Positions 1 to 8,099 of a stretch of 64,000 nucleotides of DNA are shown here, one piece after another (position 1 is the stretch's first letter; each line of letters starts with the position of its first letter). Under the pieces are notes generated by a model that was not told the DNA's origin, ran no database searches, and saw nothing but the letters and a program-made list of their open reading frames with translations. The stretch comes from Bacillota bacterium (GTDB taxonomy: Bacteria; Bacillota; Negativicutes; Sporomusales; Sporomusaceae): the NCBI GenBank assembly GCA_017889705.1, contig JAGGAB010000020.1, positions 111,118-175,117 on the forward strand, written 5' to 3'. The translations under genes and the position numbers were made by a program.

Positions 1-287
1 AGGCGGAGTTGTATTATCTTTGTACAGAGTGCTGTTTGCTAAATAATGTTTGCGTAACTAATTTGAAATCAAGGATAACTGCCGATTAATTGAGGTGTAG
101 CTAATCATAGTAACAAGACTTATAGATAGTGTGAGTCCTGGTCAGCGTAAACTGTGCCAGGACTTTTCGTTTGTTTACAAGTTAACAGATTTTTAGTTAA
201 CTGTTATAAGTATTGCAGGTATTTCTTAATTTTTTGTCGAAGTGTACTGCATAAAGGTATATCCAATAATTACTGGAGGTGGTGCTC
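1..287. other. Intergenic left edge
   Basis: No coding sequence is convincing here. The stretch holds one rho-independent terminator (listed separately), probably ending a gene to the left of the window, followed by an AT-rich leader into the YtxH-type gene. Confidence 0.5.
131..172 (+). terminator. Rho-independent terminator
   Basis: An AGTCCTGG arm pairs with CCAGGACT across a short loop and is followed by TTTTCGTTTG. It most likely ends a transcript that starts left of the window. Confidence 0.7.
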
Positions 288-587
288 ATGTCGATAATTG
301 AGTTAATCGAAAAAGGGAAAAAACAACGTAAACAAAAGGAAAAGAAAAAAGCATTACAAAATGCCGCTATAGGTGCTGCTATTGGTGTGACTGTCGGAGC
401 AGCCGCCGGCGTACTATTGGCACCTAAATCAGGCAAAGAAACCCGCGGTGACATTGCTGAAGCTGCGAAGGAATTGCCGGTAAAGGCCAAGGAAATTGTT
501 GAAAAGACCAAAGAAAAGGTTGCAGAAGTAAAAAAAGAAATTGCCGAACGGACAAAACCCGTTAGCGATGAAGAAGTACAGCCATAA
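288..587 (+). CDS. YtxH domain small envelope/stress protein
   Basis: 99-residue protein. A Lys/Arg-rich N-terminus (about residues 1-25) leads into a Gly/Ala-rich hydrophobic segment (about 27-45) with the motif GVLLAPKSGKETR, the hallmark of YtxH-domain proteins. The rest is a highly charged Lys/Glu helix, probably coiled coil. The family comprises small membrane-anchored proteins often induced by general stress in Firmicutes; no enzymatic role is known. ATG 288 is preferred over the in-frame GTGs at 279 and 282 because GGAGGT ends 7 nt before it. The downstream DUF948-like gene is a usual partner, supporting a two-gene operon ended by the terminator at 988. Confidence 0.85.
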   Translation: MSIIELIEKGKKQRKQKEKKKALQNAAIGAAIGVTVGAAAGVLLAPKSGKETRGDIAEAAKELPVKAKEIVEKTKEKVAEVKKEIAERTKPVSDEEVQP

Positions 588-676
588 ACTCATTCCCAGA
601 GGACAAGGCTTAAGGCCGGGCAGTAATGCCCGGCCGCTTGTTGATTGGTTTAACTGCACTGAAAGAAGGGATAGCT

Positions 677-982
677 GTGTATATCTCATTATATGATTTG
701 GCTCTTTTCATTTTATTTGTTCTGCTTGCCGGCGTTTGCATATATTTGATCGCCTTTTTGCGACAGGGACTATGTGTGCTTGGCATGGCTCGCGGCGTTT
801 TGGAATCACATCAGGGCGATATTACCGAAACACTAACCTTGCTCAAAGATACGCTCGCCAATGTGAATGCGCTTACCGCCAGCTTAAAAGAAACCACAGA
901 GCATACCAGTAAAGCCGTAAGGGCAATTCCCGGCAAGATTGCCGTAGATGTTTTCAAAGCAGTGTTTGCCAAGTCAAAATAA
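677..982 (+). CDS. DUF948-like membrane-anchored protein
   Basis: 101 residues from GTG 677. One N-terminal membrane helix (about residues 8-30, LALFILFVLLAGVCIYLIAF) is followed by an amphipathic helical region rich in Thr, Leu and Lys, resembling DUF948 proteins (YtxG-like), which commonly sit beside YtxH genes. The frame is open back to 626, but AGAAGGG just upstream of GTG 677, and the hydrophobic helix starting there, argue for the later start. Function unknown; presumed envelope stress partner of the preceding gene. Family assignment rests on topology and neighbourhood more than on a strong motif. Confidence 0.65.
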   Translation: MYISLYDLALFILFVLLAGVCIYLIAFLRQGLCVLGMARGVLESHQGDITETLTLLKDTLANVNALTASLKETTEHTSKAVRAIPGKIAVDVFKAVFAKSK

Positions 983-987
983 CGAAT

Positions 988-1031
988 AAAAAACGCGGGA
1001 TTGTCTGATCAGACAATCCCGTGTTTTTTAT
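988..1031 (+). terminator. Strong rho-independent terminator
   Basis: A 15-bp arm beginning CGCGGGATTGTCTGA pairs with TCAGACAATCCCGTG with essentially no loop, followed by TTTTTTATT. The A-run upstream means it could also stop the convergent MarR transcript. Confidence 0.9.
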
Positions 1032-1105
1032 TCTAACGGAATTTATCCTTGAGGCTAATCGAATTCTGTCGGCAGAGTGATGGCGGTAAGCATTACTTAC
1101 TAACG

Positions 1106-1537
1106 CTAAGGCAGTTTGTGAAAAATTCGTGCCAGTTCGCTTAAGGCATTATTTAATGAAGTTAAGTCCTGCTCATCTAAGAGTTTGAATTTATCCTGCA
1201 ACAGCTTAAGGGCTTGCTCTTTGGTTTGCTCAAGCAACTGTAAACCGGCCGGTGTTATACTTATTCTGATAATGCGCCGATCAAACGCATCATATTCGCG
1301 TTGAACCAGAGCCTCGGCAACTAGCTTATCAATAAGCGGCGTCATTTGCTGCTTGGACAGTAGTGTTTCTGTAGATAGCTCAGTCATGGTAGCTTTTTTT
1401 TCTTTCACTATTGTGAGAATATGAAACTGAATAGGAGTATGGTGCGGCTTGAAACGTAAGGATACAGGGCGCATGAACTTAATGTCAATAGTCGGAATCA
1501 GATGAAACATCATCTCGGCAGATTTTATATAACTCAA
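1106..1537 (-). CDS. MarR family transcriptional regulator
   Basis: 143 residues. It has the MarR winged-helix layout: TMTELSTETLLSKQQMTPLI is the helix-turn-helix with recognition helix, and REYDAFDRRIIRISITPAG is the beta-wing with the conserved D-x-R-R. Helices at both ends form the dimer interface. The frame opens at GTG 1546, but AAGGAG overlaps that codon; TTG 1537 lies 7 nt after the Shine-Dalgarno and is the likelier start. It is transcribed divergently from the tolC/adaptor/RND operon, the typical arrangement for a ligand-responsive repressor of a drug-efflux system. Effector unknown. A dyad at 1733 is a candidate operator. Confidence 0.85.
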   Translation of the reverse strand: MSYIKSAEMMFHLIPTIDIKFMRPVSLRFKPHHTPIQFHILTIVKEKKATMTELSTETLLSKQQMTPLIDKLVAEALVQREYDAFDRRIIRISITPAGLQLLEQTKEQALKLLQDKFKLLDEQDLTSLNNALSELARIFHKLP

Positions 1538-1619
1538 AGAACTCACTCCTTTTTAATAACAATGGGGATAGGTATGCATAAAGAATACCAAATTGCTTGG
1601 GATTTCTTCGCTCGATATC

Positions 1620-1660
1620 CATAATTCTAACGAAATTCAAAAAAAAACCATGTATAATAA
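1620..1660 (+). promoter_or_regulatory. A-tract block shared with region upstream of 7796
   Basis: TTCTAA, then AAATTCAAAAAAAA, then TGTATAATA matches 7711-7747 (TTCTAA, AAATTCAAAAAAAA, TGTATGATA) at nearly every position. TATAAT/TATGAT looks like a -10 box, but no good -35 is visible at the usual distance. It may be a shared promoter or a regulator site for the efflux locus and the small secreted genes behind it. Confidence 0.4.
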
Positions 1661-1703
1661 AACTATTGTTTATATATAAGTACAAAATTACTCCTATTGC
1701 TTC

Positions 1704-1754
1704 TTGACAATAGGAAATAAAAATCATACCATATAGTAAATAAATATTTACTAT
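1704..1754 (+). promoter_or_regulatory. Candidate RND-operon promoter with MarR operator
   Basis: TTGACA (1704-1709) is followed after 17 nt by TACCAT (1727-1732), a weak -10. Immediately downstream, 1733-1754 is a perfect dyad with arms ATAGTAAATA and TATTTACTAT separated by 2 nt. The length and position suit a MarR dimer blocking the promoter. A partial TAGT-N5-ACTA repeat lies about 25 nt further on. Confidence 0.5.
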
Positions 1755-1839
1755 TAATAGATATTGATAATATATAGTTGTTTACTAAATTCATTATAGC
1801 ACAAATTGTATGACAAATCCAAGTGGTAATTTATCCGAT

Positions 1840-1894
1840 GACTAACCCGCTCTAAGACTCCTGCTTATGCAAGCGAGAGTAAGAGCGGCTAAGT
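1840..1894. repeat. Type-2 dispersed palindrome, copy 1
   Basis: Begins GACTAACCCGCTCT and ends AGAGCGGCTAAGTC, so the outer arms pair; an imperfect inner hairpin sits in the loop. The same AACCCGCTCTAAGACTC core recurs at 58874. No U-run follows, so it is not an ordinary terminator. It sits between the candidate efflux promoter and tolC. Confidence 0.6.
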
Positions 1895-1908
1895 CCCTGG
1901 ATGATTGC

Positions 1909-1951
1909 GACTAGAATTCAGGCGGCGTCAAAACGCCGTCTGAATTAAGTC
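1909..1951. repeat. Type-1 dispersed palindrome, copy 1
   Basis: The arms GACT..ATTCAG.CGGCGT and ACGCCG.CTGAAT..AGTC enclose a CAAA loop, followed by TCTCCATTTA. Closely related copies lie at 29583, 31721, 44326 and 52750, with a degraded one at 63531. The element lies in the 5' leader of the efflux operon. Confidence 0.75.
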
Positions 1952-2016
1952 TCCATTTACAAACCTATTAGTAAATGACTATGTCAAGTCAAAATAAACT
2001 AGGGGAGGGTTTTAAC

Positions 2017-3339
2017 ATGATTAGATTTCAGCGGTATTTTGCGGTGATTATTCCTGCTATTATGCTGGTAGCAGCAATTCAGCCGGCGTTTGCTGAAACA
2101 GTCGAGTTATCGGTCAGTGACAGTGTTGCTCTGGCATTAAAAAATAACTATGATATCAAATATGCTCAATCAGCAAGGGAAAAGTCCTACTGGGCCATGA
2201 AGGAAGCCAGGAAAAACAAGGGGCTTTCTATTAATTTTACCCATACCGATCAACGGTATAACACTCCGCCATCAGAGACTGGAACAGGTACATATCTCTA
2301 CACCAATAATTTTGATAACCAAATTGCACTTACTCTGCCGTTGTATTCGGGCGGCAAGCTTGAAGGGCAGATTGAACAGGCAAAACTTGATTTGCAGGTA
2401 GCTGAACTTGATATTGATGCAGCCAAGCAGCAGATTAAACTGGAGGTTGTTACCGATTATCTTACTGTGCTGGAATATCGCAATCAAGTTCAGGTAAATC
2501 AGGAAACAGTCAAAAACTATGAAGAACACCTAAAGCTGGTTCAGGATAAATTTGACTTAGGTATGGTAGCCAAGACTGATGTGTTGTCAAGTCAGGTAGA
2601 TTTGGCCGGAGCACAGAATGATTTGATTACAGCGCAAAACAATTATACCAATGCAGTTGCGGCGCTTAATAATGCCATTGGTTTGCCGCACACTACTGAA
2701 ATTAATCTAAAAGATAATTTTTCTTATGAAAAATACACAAAAACCCTGGAAGAATGTTTGCAATATGCTCTGGCTCACCGACCCGAACTGGCTCAGCAGG
2801 AAGCTAAAATCGCCAGTGCCAAGTATGATGTGAATATTGCCAAAAGCGGTCAGCGGCCGACGGTAAATCTAACAGCCGAACAAGACTGGTATGATAGTCA
2901 TCTGCTAGGGACAAAAAACAGCAATTGGCTGGTGAAGGTAACTACCACGCTCAATGTGTTTGATGGCGGAGTAACCAATTCCCAGGTTAAGCAAGCCCAG
3001 CACAATGTGGATATGGTCATGGATACGGCCAGCCAGACGCGCGATACTATCCTTTTAAATGTCCGCCAATATTATCTGAGTATGTATGAGGCCGAGAAGC
3101 GGATTGATTCCAATAAATTATCGGTAGAACAGGCAGAAGAAAATCTGATGATCCAGAAAACCCGTTATGAGGTCGGGATTGGCACCAATCTTGATTTGCG
3201 TGATGCCGTGTTGTCGCTGGATTCAGCCAAAAAGGATTATATTCAGGCACTTTATGACTACAATACTAATAAAGCCAAGCTTGAGCAGGCGATGGGGCTG
3301 CCGGTGCAAACACAGAGCGAACGGGGGAATGACAAGTGA
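2017..3339 (+). CDS. TolC family outer membrane efflux protein
   Basis: 440 residues. A signal peptide (MIRFQRYFAVIIPAIMLVAA..., predicted cleavage after AFA near residue 26) is followed by two repeated halves of long helical hairpins with the TolC pattern (LALKNNYDIKYAQSA; EECLQYALAHRPELAQQEAK; GQRPTVNLTAEQDWYD). The product would trimerise into an outer-membrane channel with a periplasmic tunnel. ATG 2017 follows GGGGAGGG at good spacing; the open frame extends to 1975 without a ribosome site. It is the first gene of the efflux operon; its stop overlaps the adaptor start. Its presence implies a diderm cell. Confidence 0.93.
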   Translation: MIRFQRYFAVIIPAIMLVAAIQPAFAETVELSVSDSVALALKNNYDIKYAQSAREKSYWAMKEARKNKGLSINFTHTDQRYNTPPSETGTGTYLYTNNFDNQIALTLPLYSGGKLEGQIEQAKLDLQVAELDIDAAKQQIKLEVVTDYLTVLEYRNQVQVNQETVKNYEEHLKLVQDKFDLGMVAKTDVLSSQVDLAGAQNDLITAQNNYTNAVAALNNAIGLPHTTEINLKDNFSYEKYTKTLEECLQYALAHRPELAQQEAKIASAKYDVNIAKSGQRPTVNLTAEQDWYDSHLLGTKNSNWLVKVTTTLNVFDGGVTNSQVKQAQHNVDMVMDTASQTRDTILLNVRQYYLSMYEAEKRIDSNKLSVEQAEENLMIQKTRYEVGIGTNLDLRDAVLSLDSAKKDYIQALYDYNTNKAKLEQAMGLPVQTQSERGNDK

Positions 3340-4502
3340 ATATCAAGGGGTCAAAAAAACTGTATGTCGGATTGATTGTTGTGGTGGCTTTGCTTGGTGT
3401 AGTAGTGGTGCGCAGCGGCCTATTGAATAAAGCCAAAACGGCCAATGCTTCGCAGGCTGTGACCGTAAAGGCAATGCAGGTAGTAACCAAGGACACGCCA
3501 GTTACCAGTGAATTTGTCGGGCAGGTAAAAGCAAAAAGCGAAATAAAAATTATGTCCAAGGTGTCCGGCAATATTGTGGACAAGATGGTCAATGGCGGTG
3601 ATACCGTCTATAAAGGACAACCGTTATTCCAGATTGATAATAAACAATATCAGTCAGCTATTGTTTCGGCGCGGGCCGCCATGAATAAAGCACAGGCCAC
3701 GCTCAACAACACGCAAAGAGATGTAGACCGCTATGAAAAACTAGGGGCGATAAAAGGTGTTGCCCAGCAAACGGTAGATGCCTATCGAGCCCAGGCGGAA
3801 GAAGATGCTGCTACTGTTGACGTTAACCGGGCCAGTTTGCAGCAAGCCATGCAAGATGACCAGGACACATTGATTCTTTCGCCGGTAGATGGCCGCATTG
3901 ATGTCAATGACGTAAGTCAGGGGTACTATGTAGCAGCCGGTTCTACCGTAATGGCGACCGTATCTTCGATTGATCCGGTCTGGGTACAGTTTAGCATGAG
4001 TGAAACCGAATACCTGAAATATATCCGAAGCGGCAACGGAACGCTGCCTGCCAATTTTAAAGAACATCTGCAGCTCATTCTAAGTGATGGCAAGGAATAT
4101 TCGCTCATTGGCAAAGTAGAGCAAATCGACAGAGGCGTTAGTGATACAACTGGCACAATTACGCTAAAGGCCAGCTTTGAAAATCCGCAAAAATTCCTGT
4201 TGCCGGGGATGTTTGCCCGGGTAGTTGTCCAGGAAGATGTACGCAAAGGAGCGCTCCTCATTCCGCAAAAAGCGGTTAAGCAAGTGCTTGATAATACTTT
4301 TGTTATCGTGGTAACTGATGATAATAAGGCTGAAAGCAGACAAGTCAAGCTTGGCAATAAAATCGGCGACATGTGGTTGGTGGAGGAAGGCTTGAGTGCC
4401 ACCGACCGGATTGTAGTCGAAGGTATTGATAAGGTAAAACAGGGAACTGATTTGCAGGTAACCATGGTACAACCGGACGCACAGGCGCCGGTTAAGCAGT
4501 AG
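3336..4502 (+). CDS. RND efflux periplasmic adaptor (membrane fusion protein)
   Basis: 388 residues. An N-terminal membrane anchor (about residues 8-27, no lipobox Cys) is followed by the barrel-sandwich hybrid half-motif EIKIMSKVSGNIVDKMVNGG, an alpha-hairpin (about 95-170), the second lipoyl half (SPVDGRIDVNDVSQG), a beta-barrel and a membrane-proximal domain (ALLIPQKAV). It bridges the inner-membrane pump and the TolC channel. The GTG start overlaps the tolC stop (GTGA), implying translational coupling. Members of this AcrA/MexA group usually export drugs, bile salts or solvents; the substrate cannot be read from sequence. Confidence 0.93.
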   Translation: MNIKGSKKLYVGLIVVVALLGVVVVRSGLLNKAKTANASQAVTVKAMQVVTKDTPVTSEFVGQVKAKSEIKIMSKVSGNIVDKMVNGGDTVYKGQPLFQIDNKQYQSAIVSARAAMNKAQATLNNTQRDVDRYEKLGAIKGVAQQTVDAYRAQAEEDAATVDVNRASLQQAMQDDQDTLILSPVDGRIDVNDVSQGYYVAAGSTVMATVSSIDPVWVQFSMSETEYLKYIRSGNGTLPANFKEHLQLILSDGKEYSLIGKVEQIDRGVSDTTGTITLKASFENPQKFLLPGMFARVVVQEDVRKGALLIPQKAVKQVLDNTFVIVVTDDNKAESRQVKLGNKIGDMWLVEEGLSATDRIVVEGIDKVKQGTDLQVTMVQPDAQAPVKQ

Positions 4503-4513
4503 GGGGCACTCAT

Positions 4514-7500
4514 ATGGCTAATTTTTTTATTAATCGCCCAGTATTTGCCATTGTTATTTCCATTCTTATTACCTTATTAGGGATAACGGCCGCATTTACC
4601 CTGCCGATCGCACAGTACCCGCAGATTTCACCGCCGACTATTTCGGTAAGCACAACCTACCAGGGGGCTAATGCCGATGTTGTCGACCAAACGGTTGCCC
4701 AGGTTATTGAAGAACAGGTAAACGGCGTTGAAGGCATGGTATATATGTCATCAACAAGTACCGATTCAGGTTCGTATTCACTGAATGTGCAGTTTGAAAC
4801 CGAAAAAAATTCTGATACGGCATCTGTACAAACCCAAAACCGGGTGTCCCAGGCTAATGCTTCGTTGCCGGGAACAGTGCAAACCTACGGGGTTACAACC
4901 CGAAAATCCTCACAGGATATGTCTCTGATTTTTACACTGTGGTCACCCAGTGATCAGTTTGATACCAATTTCTTAAAAAACTACGGCAGTATCTATATGG
5001 TAGATGATATTAAGCGGGTCAGCGGTGTTGGCGAAGTAACGGCTTTTGGTTCGGATTACAGTATGCGGATTTGGCTGCAGCCGGAAAAAATGGCTCAGCT
5101 CGGGATTGCCGTCAGTGAGGTGACGGCAGCAATTGAATCGCAAAATGTTCAGGCTGCCGCCGGTTCTTTCGGCAACATGCCGGCAGCCTCGCAGCAGCAA
5201 TTTCAGTATACGGCCAAGGTAAAAGGCCGTCTTACTGATCAGAAAGAGTTTGAGAACATCATTGTCCGTTCCCAGTCAGATGGGTCGTTTGTCCGGATCA
5301 AGGATATTGCCCGGGTGGAGCTGGGCAGTAAGGAATATAATTTTCAAAGTTTACTGAACGGCCATGTGGCAGCCGGTTTTGCCATTAAACTGACAAGTGA
5401 TGCCAATGCGCTTGAAACCATCAGCAATGTAAAAACCGTGCTGGCAAAGGCGTCAAAGAATTTTCCGGGGGACATGGAATATAAAGTTGTTGTTGATAAT
5501 ACCGAGTTTGTACGCGAATCCATGCAAGAGGTGGTAAAAACCTTTGCAGAGGCGCTGCTGCTGGTTGTACTGGTGGTATTTGTATTCCTGCAGAGCTGGC
5601 GGGCCACTTTGATTCCGGTACTGGCTATTCCGGTATCACTGCTGGGTACCTTTGGTGCCTTTAGCCTGATGGGTTTTACCATCAATACCCTGACGCTGTT
5701 CGCGTTGGTACTGGCCATTGGCTTGGTTGTCGACGACGCCATTGTTGTTATTGAGGCGGTCGAACATCATATGCGTTATTCCGGCTTGTCGCCGCGTGAA
5801 GCTACGAAAAAGGCTATGAGCGAGGTTTCCGGACCGGTAGTTGCCATTGCGTTTGTGCTGGCTTCCGTATTTTTGCCTGTTGCGTTTTTAAGTGGTACTA
5901 CAGGTATTTTGTATAAGCAATTTGCGTTAACTATCGTAGTATCCATGGCTTTGTCGGCCATCGTGGCCTTATCGCTCACACCGGCTTTGTGTGTTATGCT
6001 GCTTAAACCGCATAATCCTGAGGCTCATCAGGGTGTTTTAGCCAAATTTTTCACCAAATTCAACAATTGGTTTGAAAGTAATATTGAACGGTATGGTGGC
6101 AGCCTGGGCAGCATTATTCCGAAAGCCCGGTTGTGTATGGTGTTGCTGGCAGTACTCCTTGTTTTGACAGGCGGACTCTATAAGCTGGTACCTTCCTCCT
6201 TTGTACCCAACGAGGATCAGGGGTATTTTATAACCTCCATCACATTGCCGGAAGCATCCAGTTTGAACCGAACCGAAGAGGTGGTCAACCAATTTGCCAC
6301 GCAGGTTCGTGAAATGCCGGGAGTTGCCAATAGTATGGCACTAGCTGGCATGGATATTATGGGCGGCGGTACCAAATCCAATGCCGGTGCCATGTTTACT
6401 TCCCTGGAATCCTGGGATAAACGTCAAAAGCCTGAAACACAGCTAAGTTCCTTAGTGGGCCAGACCTTCATGAAAGGCGCCCAATATCCGGAAGGTACGG
6501 TAATTGCCTTTACACCACCAAGTTTGCCAGGACTGGGAACGGTTGGCGGGTTTACGTTGATGCTCCAGGACCGGAGCGGCGGCACGCTGACTGATTTAGA
6601 CAATGTGGCGCAGAAATTTGTGGCGGCAGCTAAAGAACGGCCGGAAATTGCATCTGTTATGTCTACCTTTAAAGCCAATACTCCTAGTTATGAATTCGAG
6701 GTTGACCGGGAAAAAGCCCAGCAGCTGGGCGTAGATGTTGATGATGTGTTTACTGCCCTGCAGGTTTTCCTGGGAGGTAGTCAGGTCAACGATTTTAATA
6801 AATTTGGCCGCTCCTACAAGGTTACGGTGCAAGCCGAAAATACTTTTCGCGGTGATGCTGATGCAACCCGGTACCTATATGTAAAAAGCTCCAATGATGC
6901 GATGGTGCCGCTGAATACTCTCTTAAAACCCAAGAAGATCAACGCACCAACTATTATTACCCGGTTTAACGGGGTTAAAGCCGTTCAAATCAGTGGCTCC
7001 CAGGCTTCTGGCTATAGTTCTGGACAAGCCATGACGGCGCTTGAAGAAGTGGCCAAACAAACCTTGCCTGAGGGTTATACGTATGAGTGGTCAGGACAAA
7101 GCCGTGAGGAAAAACAGGCAGGGTCGCGAACAGCCATTGTGTTCGGGATGGCGATTGTATTTGTATTCTTGTGTCTGGCAGCGTTATATGAAAGCTGGAG
7201 TGTTCCGTTTGCCGTCTTGCTTTCGGTGCCCACCGGCGTTTTTGGAGCCTTCCTGTTCCAGTACCTTACCAATCTCGAAAATAGTGTGTATATGCAAATC
7301 GGGTTAGTTATGCTTATCGGCCTGGCTGCCAAAAATGCTATATTAATCGTGGAGTTTGCCAAAGTCAGGGTCGATCAGGGCATGAATCCGGTACAGGCTG
7401 CTATTGAAGCCGCTAAAATTCGGCTGCGCCCCATTCTCATGACTTCACTTGCCTTTATTATCGGCTGCATTCCGCTGGCTATAGCCACCGGTGCCGGGGC

Positions 7501-7663
7501 CGGCGCGAGAAACTCCATGGGAACAGCCGTTGTAGGTGGTATGTTTGCCGCGACGACACTGGGTATATTCTTAATTCCTGTCCTTTTTGTGGTGGTGGAA
7601 CGGTTAACCGAGAAGTTTGCTAACTGGCGAAAGAGCGGGAAAAACACGGTAACTGCAGACTAA
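4514..7663 (+). CDS. AcrB-type RND multidrug efflux transporter (HAE1 family)
   Basis: 1049 residues, the usual AcrB length. It opens with MANFFINRPVFAIVISILIT, the first membrane helix, followed by porter domain halves, the second helix bundle and the repeat after about residue 540. The proton-relay Asp pair falls at residues 407-408 (GLVVDDAIVV), as in AcrB, and the partner Lys lies in GLAAKNAILIVEFAK. It would form an inner-membrane homotrimer that takes up hydrophobic substrates and exports them through the adaptor/TolC channel using proton motive force. It starts 11 nt after the adaptor stop and is the last structural efflux gene of the operon. Confidence 0.95.
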   Translation: MANFFINRPVFAIVISILITLLGITAAFTLPIAQYPQISPPTISVSTTYQGANADVVDQTVAQVIEEQVNGVEGMVYMSSTSTDSGSYSLNVQFETEKNSDTASVQTQNRVSQANASLPGTVQTYGVTTRKSSQDMSLIFTLWSPSDQFDTNFLKNYGSIYMVDDIKRVSGVGEVTAFGSDYSMRIWLQPEKMAQLGIAVSEVTAAIESQNVQAAAGSFGNMPAASQQQFQYTAKVKGRLTDQKEFENIIVRSQSDGSFVRIKDIARVELGSKEYNFQSLLNGHVAAGFAIKLTSDANALETISNVKTVLAKASKNFPGDMEYKVVVDNTEFVRESMQEVVKTFAEALLLVVLVVFVFLQSWRATLIPVLAIPVSLLGTFGAFSLMGFTINTLTLFALVLAIGLVVDDAIVVIEAVEHHMRYSGLSPREATKKAMSEVSGPVVAIAFVLASVFLPVAFLSGTTGILYKQFALTIVVSMALSAIVALSLTPALCVMLLKPHNPEAHQGVLAKFFTKFNNWFESNIERYGGSLGSIIPKARLCMVLLAVLLVLTGGLYKLVPSSFVPNEDQGYFITSITLPEASSLNRTEEVVNQFATQVREMPGVANSMALAGMDIMGGGTKSNAGAMFTSLESWDKRQKPETQLSSLVGQTFMKGAQYPEGTVIAFTPPSLPGLGTVGGFTLMLQDRSGGTLTDLDNVAQKFVAAAKERPEIASVMSTFKANTPSYEFEVDREKAQQLGVDVDDVFTALQVFLGGSQVNDFNKFGRSYKVTVQAENTFRGDADATRYLYVKSSNDAMVPLNTLLKPKKINAPTIITRFNGVKAVQISGSQASGYSSGQAMTALEEVAKQTLPEGYTYEWSGQSREEKQAGSRTAIVFGMAIVFVFLCLAALYESWSVPFAVLLSVPTGVFGAFLFQYLTNLENSVYMQIGLVMLIGLAAKNAILIVEFAKVRVDQGMNPVQAAIEAAKIRLRPILMTSLAFIIGCIPLAIATGAGAGARNSMGTAVVGGMFAATTLGIFLIPVLFVVVERLTEKFANWRKSGKNTVTAD

Positions 7664-7710
7664 CTTCAACGAATAAATTCTTGGAACATTTTTTCAGGAA
7701 AGCCAAAGCT

Positions 7711-7747
7711 TTCTAATCAAATTCAAAAAAAAGCTGTGTATGATAGG
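7711..7747 (+). promoter_or_regulatory. Second copy of the A-tract promoter-like block
   Basis: Matches the block at 1620-1660 upstream of the efflux operon; ends in TGTATGATAGG, where TATGAT could serve as a -10 box about 55 nt before the secreted-protein gene at 7796. Confidence 0.4.
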
Positions 7748-7795
7748 ATTATCAACTGAAAGATAAAGCTTAATTGCGAAGAGGAGAAGAGCGAT

Positions 7796-8053
7796 ATGAA
7801 CAAAATAACCCAAAAAGTAATGATTTATTCCCTGGCAGGTTTGCTACAACTTGGTCTGGGTGTTGCCGTAACACAGGCAGCGCCGGCACCTGAAACAGCT
7901 CCTTGGCAGCAGCAAGAAAACGAAAAGCAGCACCCGCAGCCAGACAAAGATAATCGTCATAATGAAGGCGAACATAACAGACAGCACCACCAACCGGACG
8001 GCGATAAACCGCAACAACAGCCGCCTGCGCCTGAACAGCCTTGGCGGGGCTAG
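7796..8053 (+). CDS. Small secreted His/Gln/Pro-rich protein
   Basis: 85 residues. A signal peptide (about 1-28, MNKITQKVMIYSLAGLLQLG..., cleavage near QAA) precedes a low-complexity hydrophilic mature part rich in Gln, His, Pro, Asp and Asn. No catalytic domain is recognisable; the many His residues could bind metal, but that is speculation. GAAGAGGAG upstream supports ATG 7796. The signal peptide is nearly identical to that of the next gene, while the mature parts differ completely, indicating duplication followed by divergence. It may be linked to the efflux operon in expression, since it shares an upstream sequence block with it. Confidence 0.75.
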   Translation: MNKITQKVMIYSLAGLLQLGLGVAVTQAAPAPETAPWQQQENEKQHPQPDKDNRHNEGEHNRQHHQPDGDKPQQQPPAPEQPWRG

Positions 8054-8099
8054 AATGCCAATCGCGAGTAAAGACTAATTTGATAGGAGAGTGTCAACT

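Larger units (their letters stand above)
1538..2016. other. Divergent control region, MarR gene / RND operon
   Basis: This 479-nt AT-rich gap holds a block shared with position 7711, a candidate promoter with dyad operator (1704-1754), and two consecutive palindromes of dispersed families (1840-1894 and 1909-1951). No coding sequence is convincing. Confidence 0.6.

Noticed and set aside
1485..1727. 80-codon reverse frame upstream of the MarR gene
   Set aside because: It overlaps the MarR start in another frame and covers the regulatory region; composition looks non-coding.
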